From Coriobacteriia bacterium (GTDB lineage Bacteria > Actinomycetota > Coriobacteriia > Anaerosomatales > Anaerosomataceae): a DNA stretch of 42,589 nt. Positions 33,207 to 40,430 of the stretch are shown one piece after another. The position numbers and the translations under genes were made by a program. The stretch's first letter is position 1. Every line of letters starts with the position of its first letter. Below the pieces are notes generated by a model that saw only the letters and a list, made by a program, of their open reading frames with translations, ran no database searches and was not told the DNA's origin. Location of the stretch: contig JAFGAG010000062.1 of NCBI GenBank assembly GCA_016933785.1, positions 1 to 42,589 of the forward strand. The letters are read 5' to 3'.

Positions 33207-34148
33207 GTGCGGTCACCGGACGTCCTCGCCATCGTCGGGCCTACCGCCGTCGGAAAGAGCGGCATAGCAGACGGCGTCGCGCGCACGCTTGGCGCCGAGA
33301 TCGTGAGCGCGGACTCCATGCAGGTCTACCGGGGGATGGACGTCGGCACCGCGAAGACGCCACCTGCACAGCGGAGCGTCCCGTACCACTGCATCGACCT
33401 GCTCGACCCCGGCACGCCATACTCGGCTGCGCTCTTCCAGGCCGATGCGCGCACCGCGATCGATGCGCTGAGGGTTCGGGGCGTGCCTTCCGTACTCGTC
33501 GGCGGTACTGGACTCTACGTCAGGGCCGCACTCGATACGATGGAGTTCCCGTCGGGCGAGACGACGAGTTCGATACGATTCGAGCTCGAGCGACGGGCGA
33601 CCGTGGAAGGCCCTCGCGCACTCCACGATGAGCTCACACGGCTCGACCCCGCCTCGGCCGCGCTGGTGCACCCCAACAACACCCGGCGGGTCATACGGGC
33701 GCTCGAGATGCTCGCCGCGGGCACCTCGTACGCCAAGCAGGCCTCGGGGTTCTCCCGGCGCACGTTCCATTACGCTGAGACCACACTCATCGGTCTCACG
33801 CTTGAGCGTGGGGAGCTCTACCATCGTATCGACGAGCGCGTCGATACGATGGTAGACACAGGACTGCTCGATGAGGTCCAGCGTCTGCTGGAACGCGGCT
33901 TCGCCGATGCGCTCACCTCGACTCAGGCGATCGGCTACAAGGAGCTCGTCCCCGTACTCCGTGGCCAGGCGGACCCAAGCGCAGCCATCGACGAGATCAA
34001 GCGCTCCACACGCCGGTACGCCAAGCGGCAGCTCGCGTGGTTCCGCGCCGACCCGCGCGTCTCGTGGCTCGACGTCACTGGACTGTCGACTCCGGAGGCG
34101 ATCGACAGCGTGCTCGACCTGCTAGAATCGACCGGACACAGCGCCTAG
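33207..34148 (+). CDS. miaA: tRNA dimethylallyltransferase MiaA
   Basis: MiaA transfers the dimethylallyl group to A37 of tRNAs with A36. The 313-residue protein has the P-loop GPTAVGKS (11-18), EIVSADSMQVYRGMDVGTAK, LVGGTGLYVRA, NNTRRVIRALEML and the C-terminal STRRYAKRQLAWFR that contacts tRNA. GTG 33207 lies two nt after the upstream stop with no strong RBS, suggesting translation coupled to the MEMO-AMMECR1 gene. dapF follows after 10 nt; miaA-dapF-dapL form a compact group. In Bacillus miaA is followed by hfq, which is absent here. Confidence 0.96.
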   Translation: MRSPDVLAIVGPTAVGKSGIADGVARTLGAEIVSADSMQVYRGMDVGTAKTPPAQRSVPYHCIDLLDPGTPYSAALFQADARTAIDALRVRGVPSVLVGGTGLYVRAALDTMEFPSGETTSSIRFELERRATVEGPRALHDELTRLDPASAALVHPNNTRRVIRALEMLAAGTSYAKQASGFSRRTFHYAETTLIGLTLERGELYHRIDERVDTMVDTGLLDEVQRLLERGFADALTSTQAIGYKELVPVLRGQADPSAAIDEIKRSTRRYAKRQLAWFRADPRVSWLDVTGLSTPEAIDSVLDLLESTGHSA

Positions 34149-34158
34149 GGAGGATCCC

Positions 34159-35028
34159 GTGGAACTCACATTCACCAAGATGAACGGCCTCGGCAACGAC
34201 TTCATCATGATCGACGACCGCAGCCAGTCGATCGAAATGACTCCAGAGGCCGTCGCGTGGTTCTGTGACCGTCATTTCGGGATCGGTGGAGACGGGCTCA
34301 TCCTGGTGCGCCCCGCCACGACGCCCGAGGCGGACTACTACATGCATTACTTCAACGCCGATGGCTCCCTCGCGGAGATGTGCGGCAACGGTGCCCGATG
34401 TTTCGCCAAGTACGTGGTGGACCACGGTCTCGTGGCCGCAGATGCCGCGTCGATGGTGATCGAGACCCTCGGTGGGCTCAAGCCGGTCACCTTCACCCGC
34501 GATGAGGACGGCATGCTGCTGAGCGCCACCGTCGATATGGGCATACCCGCCTTCGCGCCCGAGGACATCCCCGCCGACTTCGAGGGCACGCAGGTCTACG
34601 AGTGCCCTCTCGAGACACCGTTCGGCACGTTCGGCGTCACCGGGGTCAGCATGGGGAATCCGCACGTCATCATCTGGGTCGACGACGTCTCGGAAGCGCC
34701 TGTGGAGACCGTCGGACCGTTCATCGAGACGCACGAGCGCTTCCCGCAGAGCACCAACGTCGAGTTCGCTCAGCTCATCGATGATACGACGATTCGTATG
34801 CGCGTCTGGGAGCGTGGCGTGGGGGAGACGCTGGCGTGCGGCACCGGCGCCTGTGCCGTTCTCGTCGCCGGGACGCTCTCATGCCGCGTCGGCCGCGATG
34901 CCACCATCGAGCTGCCGGGCGGAGATCTGGATATCCGCTGGCACGAGAACGATCGCGTCTATATGACCGGCTCGGCCGCACTGTCTTTCACCGGCTCCGT
35001 AGAGCTCCCCGAGGAAGACGAAGTGTGA
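34159..35028 (+). CDS. dapF: Diaminopimelate epimerase
   Basis: DapF interconverts LL- and meso-diaminopimelate, the lysine precursor and cross-linking residue of peptidoglycan. The 289-residue protein has both catalytic cysteines: C75 in EMCGNGARCFA and C227 in ETLACGTGACAV. It also has FTKMNGLGNDFIMID at the N-terminus and HFGIGGDGLIL. GTG 34159 is preceded by AGGGAGGA. It receives LL-DAP from DapL, encoded 74 nt downstream. No meso-DAP decarboxylase is in the window, so the last step to lysine must be elsewhere. Confidence 0.97.
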   Translation: MELTFTKMNGLGNDFIMIDDRSQSIEMTPEAVAWFCDRHFGIGGDGLILVRPATTPEADYYMHYFNADGSLAEMCGNGARCFAKYVVDHGLVAADAASMVIETLGGLKPVTFTRDEDGMLLSATVDMGIPAFAPEDIPADFEGTQVYECPLETPFGTFGVTGVSMGNPHVIIWVDDVSEAPVETVGPFIETHERFPQSTNVEFAQLIDDTTIRMRVWERGVGETLACGTGACAVLVAGTLSCRVGRDATIELPGGDLDIRWHENDRVYMTGSAALSFTGSVELPEEDEV

Positions 35029-35086
35029 GCGCCACCGTTCCGTACGCACGCTTTGGTACCATGACCCAGTATCCGCACAGACCTAT

Positions 35087-35093
35087 GAGGGGA
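35087..35093 (+). promoter_or_regulatory. RBS that fixes the TTG start of dapL
   Basis: GAGGGGA at 35087-35093 is nine nt before TTG 35103. The next in-frame ATG (35121) has no comparable RBS, and starting there would delete the conserved A-x-R lead-in before LPPYLFAEIDR, so the TTG start is supported. Confidence 0.7.
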
Positions 35094-35102
35094 TGACGTA
35101 CG

Positions 35103-36260
35103 TTGAGGATCGCACAGCGCATGGCCGACCTGCCACCGTACCTGTTCGCGGAGATCGACCGGAAGAAGGCCCTGAAGATCGCAGAAGGTGTGGACGTCAT
35201 CTCACTGGGCATAGGAGACCCCGACCTTCCCACGCCGCAGCGCATCATCGACGCGATGGCTGTTGCGATCACCGATCCCGCGAATCACCAGTATCCTGCG
35301 TATGCCGGATCCCGTCCGTACCGTGCGGCCTGTGCCGAGTGGATGAGCCGACGGTTCGGCGTCACACTCGATCCGGACACCGAGGTACTCGGCCTCATCG
35401 GCTCCAAGGAGGGTATCGCTCACCTCTTCCCGGCGTTCATCGACGTCGATGACTACACGCTCGTTCCCGGTGTCGGCTACCCCGTGTACAGCACAGGCGG
35501 TGTGCTCATCGGCGGCAAGACACACTACATGCCGATGAACGAGGGCAACGACTGGCTCGCGGACTTCGAGTCCACGCCGGACGACGTGCTCGCCCGCGCG
35601 AAGATGATGTTCATCAGCTATCCCAACAACCCCGCCGCGGTGGCGGCGCCAGTCGAGTACTTCGACCGGGCGATCGCGTTCGCAAAGGAGCACGACCTCC
35701 TGCTGGTGCATGACAACGCCTACTCGGAGATCGGGTTCGATGGCTATCTGCCGCCGAGCATCATGGAGCGGCCCGGCGCGCGCGACGTGGCAATCGAGTT
35801 CTTCAGCTGCTCGAAGGCGTACAACATGACCGGCTGGCGTATCGCGTTCGCCTGCGGGAACGAAGAAGCCATCAAGACGCTCGGCACAGTGAAGAGCAAC
35901 GTCGACTCCGGGCAGTTCACCGCGATCCAGCAGGCCGCGATGGAGGCGATGCTGGGTCCGCAGGACGACGTGGCCGAGATGTGCGCCATCTACCAGCGCC
36001 GCCGGGACATGGTGCTCGAGACCTTGCCATCGATCGGGCTCTCGGCCCGGCGTTCGGCAGGCACCATCTACGTGTGGGCGCGGATCCCCGACGGCTACAC
36101 CTCGGCCGAGTATGCAGGCCTCGTGCTGGACCGTGCAGGGGTCATCATGCCCGCAGGCAGCGCGTACGGCCCGGACGGAGAGGGCTATGTCCGCATCTCC
36201 CTCGCTACGCCGGATGACCGCCTTGCCGAAGCGCTGCAGCGTATGGCCAACGCCTTCTAG
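35103..36260 (+). CDS. dapL: LL-diaminopimelate aminotransferase
   Basis: DapL converts tetrahydrodipicolinate directly to LL-diaminopimelate with glutamate, bypassing succinylated or acetylated intermediates. The 385-residue PLP enzyme has MRIAQRMADLPPYLFAEIDR at the N-terminus, ISLGIGDPDLPTP, a substrate-binding SYPNNPAA segment, HDNAYSEI and the PLP lysine K238 in SCSKAYNMTGWR. Class I aminotransferases are easily mis-assigned, but the LPPYLFAEID start and the neighbouring dapF argue strongly for DapL. The start is TTG 35103. With lysC, dapA, dapB and dapF this gives a nearly complete DAP route in one window. Confidence 0.93.
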   Translation: MRIAQRMADLPPYLFAEIDRKKALKIAEGVDVISLGIGDPDLPTPQRIIDAMAVAITDPANHQYPAYAGSRPYRAACAEWMSRRFGVTLDPDTEVLGLIGSKEGIAHLFPAFIDVDDYTLVPGVGYPVYSTGGVLIGGKTHYMPMNEGNDWLADFESTPDDVLARAKMMFISYPNNPAAVAAPVEYFDRAIAFAKEHDLLLVHDNAYSEIGFDGYLPPSIMERPGARDVAIEFFSCSKAYNMTGWRIAFACGNEEAIKTLGTVKSNVDSGQFTAIQQAAMEAMLGPQDDVAEMCAIYQRRRDMVLETLPSIGLSARRSAGTIYVWARIPDGYTSAEYAGLVLDRAGVIMPAGSAYGPDGEGYVRISLATPDDRLAEALQRMANAF

Positions 36261-36278
36261 AAGGAGCACTCTACACGC

Positions 36279-37595
36279 ATGCCGCGTAATGCATACGAGG
36301 TCGTCACGGACATAGAAGAGCGGGCGGTGCTCGTTGGGATCGACAGGCCGCGCGCTGACGGATGGACACTCGAGGACGATCTCGCGGAGCTGACGCGGCT
36401 CGTGGACACGGCCGGCGCGACCGTCGTCGGCGTCATCACGCAGCGGCTGGACCGTCCCAATCCCCGCACCTTCATCGGGACCGGCAAGGCCGAGGAGGTG
36501 GAGACCCTTGCGCGCGCCGAGCGCGCGACGGTCGTCATCTTCGACGACGACCTTACGCCGAGCCAGCAAGCGAACCTCGAGGGGCTGTTCCCCGACATCC
36601 GGGTCATCGACCGCACACAACTCATCCTCGACATCTTCGCCCTGCATGCAGAGAGCCATGAGGGTAAACTCCAGGTTGAGCTTGCACGCCTTGAGTACGT
36701 TCTGCCGAGACTCCGCGGCATGTGGGGCCACCTCGAGGCGGAACGCCTTGGTGGAGGCCGTGGTGCACGGTTCGGCGCGGGCGAGTCGCAGCTGGAGACC
36801 GACCGACGCCTGACGCGCAGAAGGATCGCCGACCTGCGCAAGGAGCTCAAGCACGTGGCCCGTGCGCGTGAGACCCAGCGGGCGGCTCGTGGAGGCTCCG
36901 GCGTGTTCCGAATCGCGCTCGTCGGCTACACCAACGCCGGCAAATCCACTCTGCTCAACGCGCTCACCGGTGCGGGGGTTCTCGCCCAGGATCAACTCTT
37001 CGCCACACTTGACGCCACGACGCGACGCCTCGACCTGCCGGATGGGCGTGCGGTAACGCTCACGGACACCGTGGGCTTCATCAACAAGCTGCCACACGGT
37101 CTCGTGGAAGCGTTCAAGTCGACCCTGGACGAAGTCCGCGAGGCCGACCTCCTGCTCCACGTGGTCGATGCCTCACACCCCAACCGGGACTCCCAGATGG
37201 GCGCGGTGAAGGTCGTGCTGGAGGAGATCCAGGCCGCCAGCAGGCCCCAACTGGTGGTCTACAACAAGGCCGACCTGCTACCGACACTCGAGCGCGAGCG
37301 GCTGGCTCAGAGCCCGGGCGCTGTGGTGGTCGCGGCGGCCGAACGCGAGGGACTCGATACGCTATTGGACCGTATCGCCACAATCGCCGCGCAGACCGAC
37401 GTCCCCATCACGGTGACGATCCCGTACGACAGAGGGGAACTCGTGCGCCTCGCACACGAACAGGGACACATCCTGAGTGAGGAGCACCTGGCCGAGGGCA
37501 CCAGGCTCACCGTCGTGGCATCAGAGGCCGTCAGGGGACGCCTGTCGGAGTTCCTGCCACCGGTTGAACGGACGCCGGCAGAGTGGGAGCTGTGA
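36279..37595 (+). CDS. hflX: Ribosome-associated GTPase HflX
   Basis: HflX binds 50S/70S ribosomes and splits stalled ones, for example after heat stress. The 438-residue protein has the HflX N-terminal domain (ELTRLVDTAGATVVG, NPRTFIGTGKAEEV), a coiled-coil region with LRGMWGHLEAERLGGGRGAR, and the G domain: GYTNAGKS (216-223), ATLDATTR as switch, DTVGFI and NKAD. A C-terminal domain follows. ATG 36279 has AAGGAG 12 nt upstream. It is the last gene of the forward run before lexA, with which it converges across only 25 nt. Confidence 0.95.
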   Translation: MPRNAYEVVTDIEERAVLVGIDRPRADGWTLEDDLAELTRLVDTAGATVVGVITQRLDRPNPRTFIGTGKAEEVETLARAERATVVIFDDDLTPSQQANLEGLFPDIRVIDRTQLILDIFALHAESHEGKLQVELARLEYVLPRLRGMWGHLEAERLGGGRGARFGAGESQLETDRRLTRRRIADLRKELKHVARARETQRAARGGSGVFRIALVGYTNAGKSTLLNALTGAGVLAQDQLFATLDATTRRLDLPDGRAVTLTDTVGFINKLPHGLVEAFKSTLDEVREADLLLHVVDASHPNRDSQMGAVKVVLEEIQAASRPQLVVYNKADLLPTLERERLAQSPGAVVVAAAEREGLDTLLDRIATIAAQTDVPITVTIPYDRGELVRLAHEQGHILSEEHLAEGTRLTVVASEAVRGRLSEFLPPVERTPAEWEL

Positions 37596-37609
37596 CGCTC
37601 CGCTGAGCG
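37596..37609. terminator. Short hairpin between convergent hflX and lexA
   Basis: CGCTC (37596-37600), loop CGCT, GAGCG (37605-37609), starting right after the hflX stop and ending 11 nt before the lexA stop. The inverted repeat could act in both directions, but a 5-bp stem without T-runs is weak evidence for termination. Confidence 0.3.
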
Positions 37610-37620
37610 CGGACTCGAGC

Positions 37621-38253
37621 TCAGACGCGCCGGAACAGCGCCACGACCTTGCCGAGGATCGCGAAATCGGCGTGTTCATCGGCGTACAGGGGCTCCATCG
37701 ACCGGTTCTCCGGCTGCAGCCTGACTCTACCGTCCTCACGGAAGAATCGCTTGACGGTGGCCTCCTCGTCGATCATCGCAACGACGATCTCGCCGTTGGA
37801 TGCCGTCGACTGCTGACGCACCACGACGAAGTCGCCATCAAGGATGCCCGCGTCTATCATGCTCTCGCCCTTCACCCGCAGCACGAAGGTGTCCTCACCT
37901 GCGAACGACGCCGGCAAGGGGAGCGTAGCCTCGATGTTCTCCGAGGCCAGTATCGGGAAGCCTGCGGCCACCTGCCCCACGAGGGGGACTGCCTGCACTC
38001 TCTCGTAGTCGATGCCACGCTCGGTGTCGCGGTAGTCCAGCACCTCCAACGCGCGAGGTTTGGATGGGTCCCGCCGCAGGAGACCCTTCGCTTCGAGTGC
38101 CGCGAGATGTGAGTGGACCGTGGAGGATGAGGAAAGACCGACCGCCTCGCCGATCTCGCGGACCGATGGCGGGAAACCGCGACGGTGGATCTCAGCCCGG
38201 ATGAAGTCGAGTATCTGGCGCTGCCGTGATGTGAGCTCTCGCTTGTAGACCAT
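37621..38253 (-). CDS. lexA: SOS repressor LexA
   Basis: LexA represses DNA-damage genes and cleaves itself when RecA filaments form. The 210-residue protein has an N-terminal winged-helix DNA-binding domain ([40 protein letters not shown]) and a C-terminal S24 peptidase domain. Cleavage would be at A97-G98 (QVAAGFP), and the catalytic pair is S131 (KGESMIDAG) and K168 (ATVKRFF). The start ATG is at 38253 with GAAGGGA (38260-38266 on the complementary strand) six nt away. A longer frame to 38340 would run across its own promoter. It is the only reverse-strand gene and shares its upstream region with the YneA-like gene. Confidence 0.97.
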   Translation of the reverse strand: MVYKRELTSRQRQILDFIRAEIHRRGFPPSVREIGEAVGLSSSSTVHSHLAALEAKGLLRRDPSKPRALEVLDYRDTERGIDYERVQAVPLVGQVAAGFPILASENIEATLPLPASFAGEDTFVLRVKGESMIDAGILDGDFVVVRQQSTASNGEIVVAMIDEEATVKRFFREDGRVRLQPENRSMEPLYADEHADFAILGKVVALFRRV

Positions 38254-38293
38254 CAGGCATCCCTTCAGCAGCAGGTCATTCACGTTCACAGGC

Positions 38294-38322
38294 AGTGTAC
38301 GACAGCCACAAGTCTGGTGCAA
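38294..38322 (-). promoter_or_regulatory. lexA promoter (reverse strand)
   Basis: Read on the reverse strand: -35 TTGCAC (38322-38317), 17-bp spacer, -10 TACACT (38299-38294). Predicted start near 38288, about 35 nt from the lexA ATG. The -35 is overlapped by LexA box 1, giving autorepression. Confidence 0.7.
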
Positions 38323-38333
38323 ACACATGTTCG
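38320..38333. promoter_or_regulatory. LexA box 1 (lexA-proximal, one mismatch)
   Basis: CAAAC-ACAT-GTTCG differs from CGAAC-N4-GTTCG at one position in the left half-site. It overlaps the -35 of the lexA promoter. The imperfect half may make this the weakest of the three sites. Confidence 0.75.
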
Positions 38334-38342
38334 TATTCACTC

Positions 38343-38371
38343 TTGCATAGCGAACACATGTTCGCTATCAT
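38343..38371 (+). promoter_or_regulatory. Promoter of the YneA-like gene
   Basis: -35 TTGCAT (38343-38348), 17-bp spacer, -10 TATCAT (38366-38371). Predicted start near 38378; leader of about 80 nt. LexA box 2 fills the spacer, the same geometry as at recA, and box 3 covers the region just past the start. Confidence 0.75.
38351..38364. promoter_or_regulatory. LexA box 2 (perfect)
   Basis: CGAAC-ACAT-GTTCG, a perfect palindromic site lying between the -35 and -10 of the YneA-like gene. Its centre is 31 bp from the centre of box 1 and 29 bp from that of box 3. Confidence 0.9.
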
Positions 38372-38379
38372 TCGACTCA

Positions 38380-38393
38380 CGAACACACGTTCG
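38380..38393. promoter_or_regulatory. LexA box 3 (perfect half-sites)
   Basis: CGAAC-ACAC-GTTCG, perfect in both half-sites, located just downstream of the predicted transcription start of the YneA-like gene. It probably strengthens repression of that gene. Confidence 0.88.
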
Positions 38394-38458
38394 CAGTCTG
38401 GGCTTCGATGTCAGACCACCGAGGTAGGGTCGTCGCACAGGCTACGAAGGAGGACTTC

Positions 38459-38914
38459 ATGTCAGCGACACTCGTGTACCAGGCACACCTCACGGATCCG
38501 GGTACCCGCTCCTGCGTCATCCGTACGGAGATCCCTGGACGCCCGGATAGGCGCAATCTCGACCTCACACGACCCCGTGCCTCACGCGCCGGCCAGAAGA
38601 CACCGGACCCTGCTCGTGTACTCGCTCGTGTGCTCTACGCCCTCCTGCTCGTCGCCGCTGCTGCAGCCATCACTGCCTCCGTGACCGCTCACCCCGAGCG
38701 CCCGGTTCCGGTCGCATGGTCGTCCGTCACGGTGGGGCCGTCCGCCACACTCTGGACCATCGCACAGGCGAATCCCGTCGAAGGCCTGAGTACAGCTGAG
38801 ACCGTCGCGCTTATCAAGGACTCGAACCGTCTCGACAGCGCGATCATCGCGCCTGGTCAGACGCTTCTCGTTCCCGCCAGGGGAGTGACCGGCCTCGCGG
38901 TTGCGTCTCCATAG
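38459..38914 (+). CDS. YneA-like SOS-induced LysM membrane protein (probable cell division inhibitor)
   Basis: The 151-residue protein has a basic cytoplasmic N-terminus (1-54), one membrane helix (about 55-77, ALLLVAAAAAITASVTA) and an external LysM-type peptidoglycan-binding domain (about 88-140; TLWTIAQANP, APGQTLLVPA). Bacillus YneA, a LexA-controlled inhibitor that delays division after DNA damage, is a small membrane protein with a LysM domain encoded divergently from lexA. The arrangement here is the same, with LexA boxes in the promoter. Sequence identity to YneA is not obvious by eye, so function is inferred from architecture and regulation. ATG 38459 is chosen because GAAGGAGG (38446-38453) lies five nt upstream; ATG 38408 has no RBS. 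Confidence 0.75.
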   Translation: MSATLVYQAHLTDPGTRSCVIRTEIPGRPDRRNLDLTRPRASRAGQKTPDPARVLARVLYALLLVAAAAAITASVTAHPERPVPVAWSSVTVGPSATLWTIAQANPVEGLSTAETVALIKDSNRLDSAIIAPGQTLLVPARGVTGLAVASP

Positions 38915-38991
38915 CCGTCTCCGCCAACTACCGTCCCCTGAGTCCCTATCCCGTCCGTACGACAAGGGCGCGATCGGGCTCGTCATGAGCA

Positions 38992-39020
38992 TTGTCGCCC
39001 CATATGTTGTGTGCTAGTCT
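38992..39020 (+). promoter_or_regulatory. nrdR promoter
   Basis: -35 TTGTCG (38992-38997), 17-bp spacer, -10 TAGTCT (39015-39020). Predicted start near 39027. The left arm of the inverted repeat lies in the spacer and the right arm just after the start, so a protein bound to both would block transcription. Confidence 0.55.
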
Positions 39021-39042
39021 TTCCGCAAGCCAACATATGGGG
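38998..39042. promoter_or_regulatory. Paired NrdR-box-like inverted repeat upstream of nrdR
   Basis: CCCCATATGTTG (38998-39009) and its exact reverse complement CAACATATGGGG (39031-39042), centres 33 bp apart (about three helical turns). NrdR operators are typically two AT-cored boxes spaced by about three turns upstream of nrd genes; the CATATGTTGTG core is of that kind. Autoregulation of nrdR is inferred. A 12-bp RNA stem with a 21-nt loop is the alternative reading. Confidence 0.65.
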
Positions 39043-39051
39043 GACGCGCGC

Positions 39052-39528
39052 ATGAAGTGTCCGTTCTGCGGTCACAACGAGACCAAGGTCGTCGACTCGC
39101 GGGACTCCGAGTCCCAGGACGCCATTCGTCGTCGGCGGGAGTGTCTCGAGTGTGCCAAGCGTTTCACCACCTACGAGCGCCGCGAAGAGATGCCGCTCAT
39201 GGTGGTCAAGAAGGATGGCTCCACCGAGCCGTTCGACCGAGGCAAGCTCCTGCGTGGACTTATCGTCGCCACCGCCAAGCGCCCTGTTCCCACGAGCACG
39301 CTCGAGGCGTTGCTCGACGACATCGAGGCCGACCTTCACAACGCCATGCAGTATGAGATCCCGGCTAAACGTCTGGGCGATATGGTCCTCATGCGTCTCC
39401 TCGACCTCGATAAGGTCGCATACATACGTTTCGCGTCGGTGTACAAGGAGTTCAGCGACCTCGACAGTTTCACCGCCGAGCTCACACGGCTCGGCAGCAA
39501 GAAGACGCGACAAGCCAGCAAACGCTAG
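39052..39528 (+). CDS. nrdR: Transcriptional repressor NrdR
   Basis: NrdR represses ribonucleotide reductase genes when dATP is high. The 158-residue protein has the zinc ribbon (C3, C6, C31, C34; MKCPFCGHNETKVVDSRDS and RRRECLECAKRFTTYE) and an ATP-cone domain (about 48-138; VVKKDGSTEPFDRGKLLRGL). ATG 39052 gives the family-standard MKCPFC start. The frame extends upstream to 38992, but that part overlaps the promoter and inverted repeat. No ribonucleotide reductase gene is in the window; the neighbours are a small thioredoxin-fold gene and dut, so the local theme is deoxynucleotide supply. Confidence 0.97.
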   Translation: MKCPFCGHNETKVVDSRDSESQDAIRRRRECLECAKRFTTYERREEMPLMVVKKDGSTEPFDRGKLLRGLIVATAKRPVPTSTLEALLDDIEADLHNAMQYEIPAKRLGDMVLMRLLDLDKVAYIRFASVYKEFSDLDSFTAELTRLGSKKTRQASKR

Positions 39529-39543
39529 ACGGAGGACCGCCGG

Positions 39544-39789
39544 GTGGAAGTGAAGCTCTTCATCAGGGATGACTGCCCGGCGTGCCCCGCTGCCATGCGC
39601 GCGTGCGACGGCATAGCCGAGCTGTCCGTGTATGACCTCACGGATCCCTCGGGCTTCGCGGAAGCCTCCGCGCTCCGCGTCGACGCCACTCCGTCGGTCC
39701 TCGTGGTCGACTCCTCCGGTCGCGAGGTCGCCGCCTGGCGCGGGCAGACGCCCGCGGCATCGGACATCCGCGCGGTGTTGGCGCACTGA
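39544..39789 (+). CDS. Small thioredoxin/glutaredoxin-fold protein (CPAC)
   Basis: The 81-residue protein begins KLFIRDDCPACPAAM, with a CPAC redox motif (C11, C14) after the first strand. The later LRVDATPSVLVVDSSGREV segment matches the cis-proline (TP) and following beta strands of the thioredoxin fold. It is shorter than classical thioredoxin and closer in size to glutaredoxins. GTG 39544 has GGAGG seven nt upstream, 15 nt after nrdR, and dut begins four nt after its stop. A role as electron donor for ribonucleotide reductase is attractive given nrdR but is not shown. Confidence 0.75.
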   Translation: MEVKLFIRDDCPACPAAMRACDGIAELSVYDLTDPSGFAEASALRVDATPSVLVVDSSGREVAAWRGQTPAASDIRAVLAH

Positions 39790-39793
39790 TCCG

Positions 39794-40234
39794 ATGAGCG
39801 ACGTAACCGTCCCCGTTCAGCGCCTCGACCCGGACCTCCCGCTCCCGTCCTACGCACATGCCGGCGACGCTGGACTCGACCTCCTCGCATCCGAGACGGT
39901 CACGCTGCAGCCGATGGAGCGCGCGCTGATCGGCACGGGCATCGCCCTTGCCATACCCGAAGGTCACGCAGGGTTCGTGCAGCCGCGAAGCGGACTCGCG
40001 CTCAGGACCGGCCTCACGTTCGTGAACACCCCGGGTCTCATCGACAGCCACTTCCGAGGCGAGATCAAACTCATCGCGATCAACCTCGACCCTTCGACAC
40101 CCATCCGCATCACCCGCGGCGACAAGATCGCACAGCTCGTCATTCAGCGGGTCGAGCGTGCCACCCTGGTCGACAGTGAGTCACTCGACACCACCGAACG
40201 AGGGGAGCGCGGCTTTGGCAGCTCCGGTGTCTGA
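39794..40234 (+). CDS. dut: Deoxyuridine 5'-triphosphate nucleotidohydrolase (dUTPase)
   Basis: Dut hydrolyses dUTP to dUMP, keeping uracil out of DNA and supplying thymidylate synthesis. The 146-residue trimeric-type protein shows all five motifs in order: AGDAGLDLLA, PRSGLALRTGL, NTPGLIDSHFRGEIKL, RGDKIAQLVI and the C-terminal RGERGFGSSG. ATG 39794 gives a normal family length. The longer frame upstream overlaps the thioredoxin-fold gene. A 196-nt gap follows before the purine permease. Confidence 0.96.
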   Translation: MSDVTVPVQRLDPDLPLPSYAHAGDAGLDLLASETVTLQPMERALIGTGIALAIPEGHAGFVQPRSGLALRTGLTFVNTPGLIDSHFRGEIKLIAINLDPSTPIRITRGDKIAQLVIQRVERATLVDSESLDTTERGERGFGSSGV

Positions 40235-40430
40235 GCACTGCTCGTACTCGATGACGCATCGCCAGATGCGGCGCATCGCGCCCGTCGGCATGTACCCACA
40301 GACGCGGATCATCCCCGAGATGGTGGGAGGGGGGATGGCCGCACCGGCATGACGCCTTGCTCCGATGGCGGCAGGTCCGTCCTGTGGAGCGCATTCCCGC
40401 AAGTACCTAAGACCAAGAAGGGCTGATGCT
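40235..40430 (+). other. Gap before the purine permease with overlapping hairpin arms
   Basis: No supported gene or known riboswitch. CGCATC (40255-40260), GATGCG (40265-40270) and CGCATC (40272-40277) form an arm-antiarm-arm series in which the middle element can pair with either side, though the second pairing would have a loop of only one base unless it frays. A 33-codon frame (40251-40352) lacks an RBS. The last part carries AGAAGGG, the RBS of the permease. Confidence 0.3.

Noticed and set aside
35202-37160. A 652-codon reverse-strand frame opposite dapL and hflX
   Set aside because: Shadow frame; both forward genes have complete catalytic motifs.
38254-38340. N-terminal extension of LexA by 29 residues
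   Set aside because: It would cover the lexA -10/-35 and LexA box 1, and the MVYKREL start with a proper RBS fits the family.
40251-40352. A 33-codon small gene before the purine permease
   Set aside because: No Shine-Dalgarno, no recognisable similarity, and it overlaps the hairpin arms; more likely leader sequence.
40235-40430. A purine riboswitch before the purine permease
   Set aside because: The conserved TATA...CCTGATAATATGG-type core and paired loops are absent.
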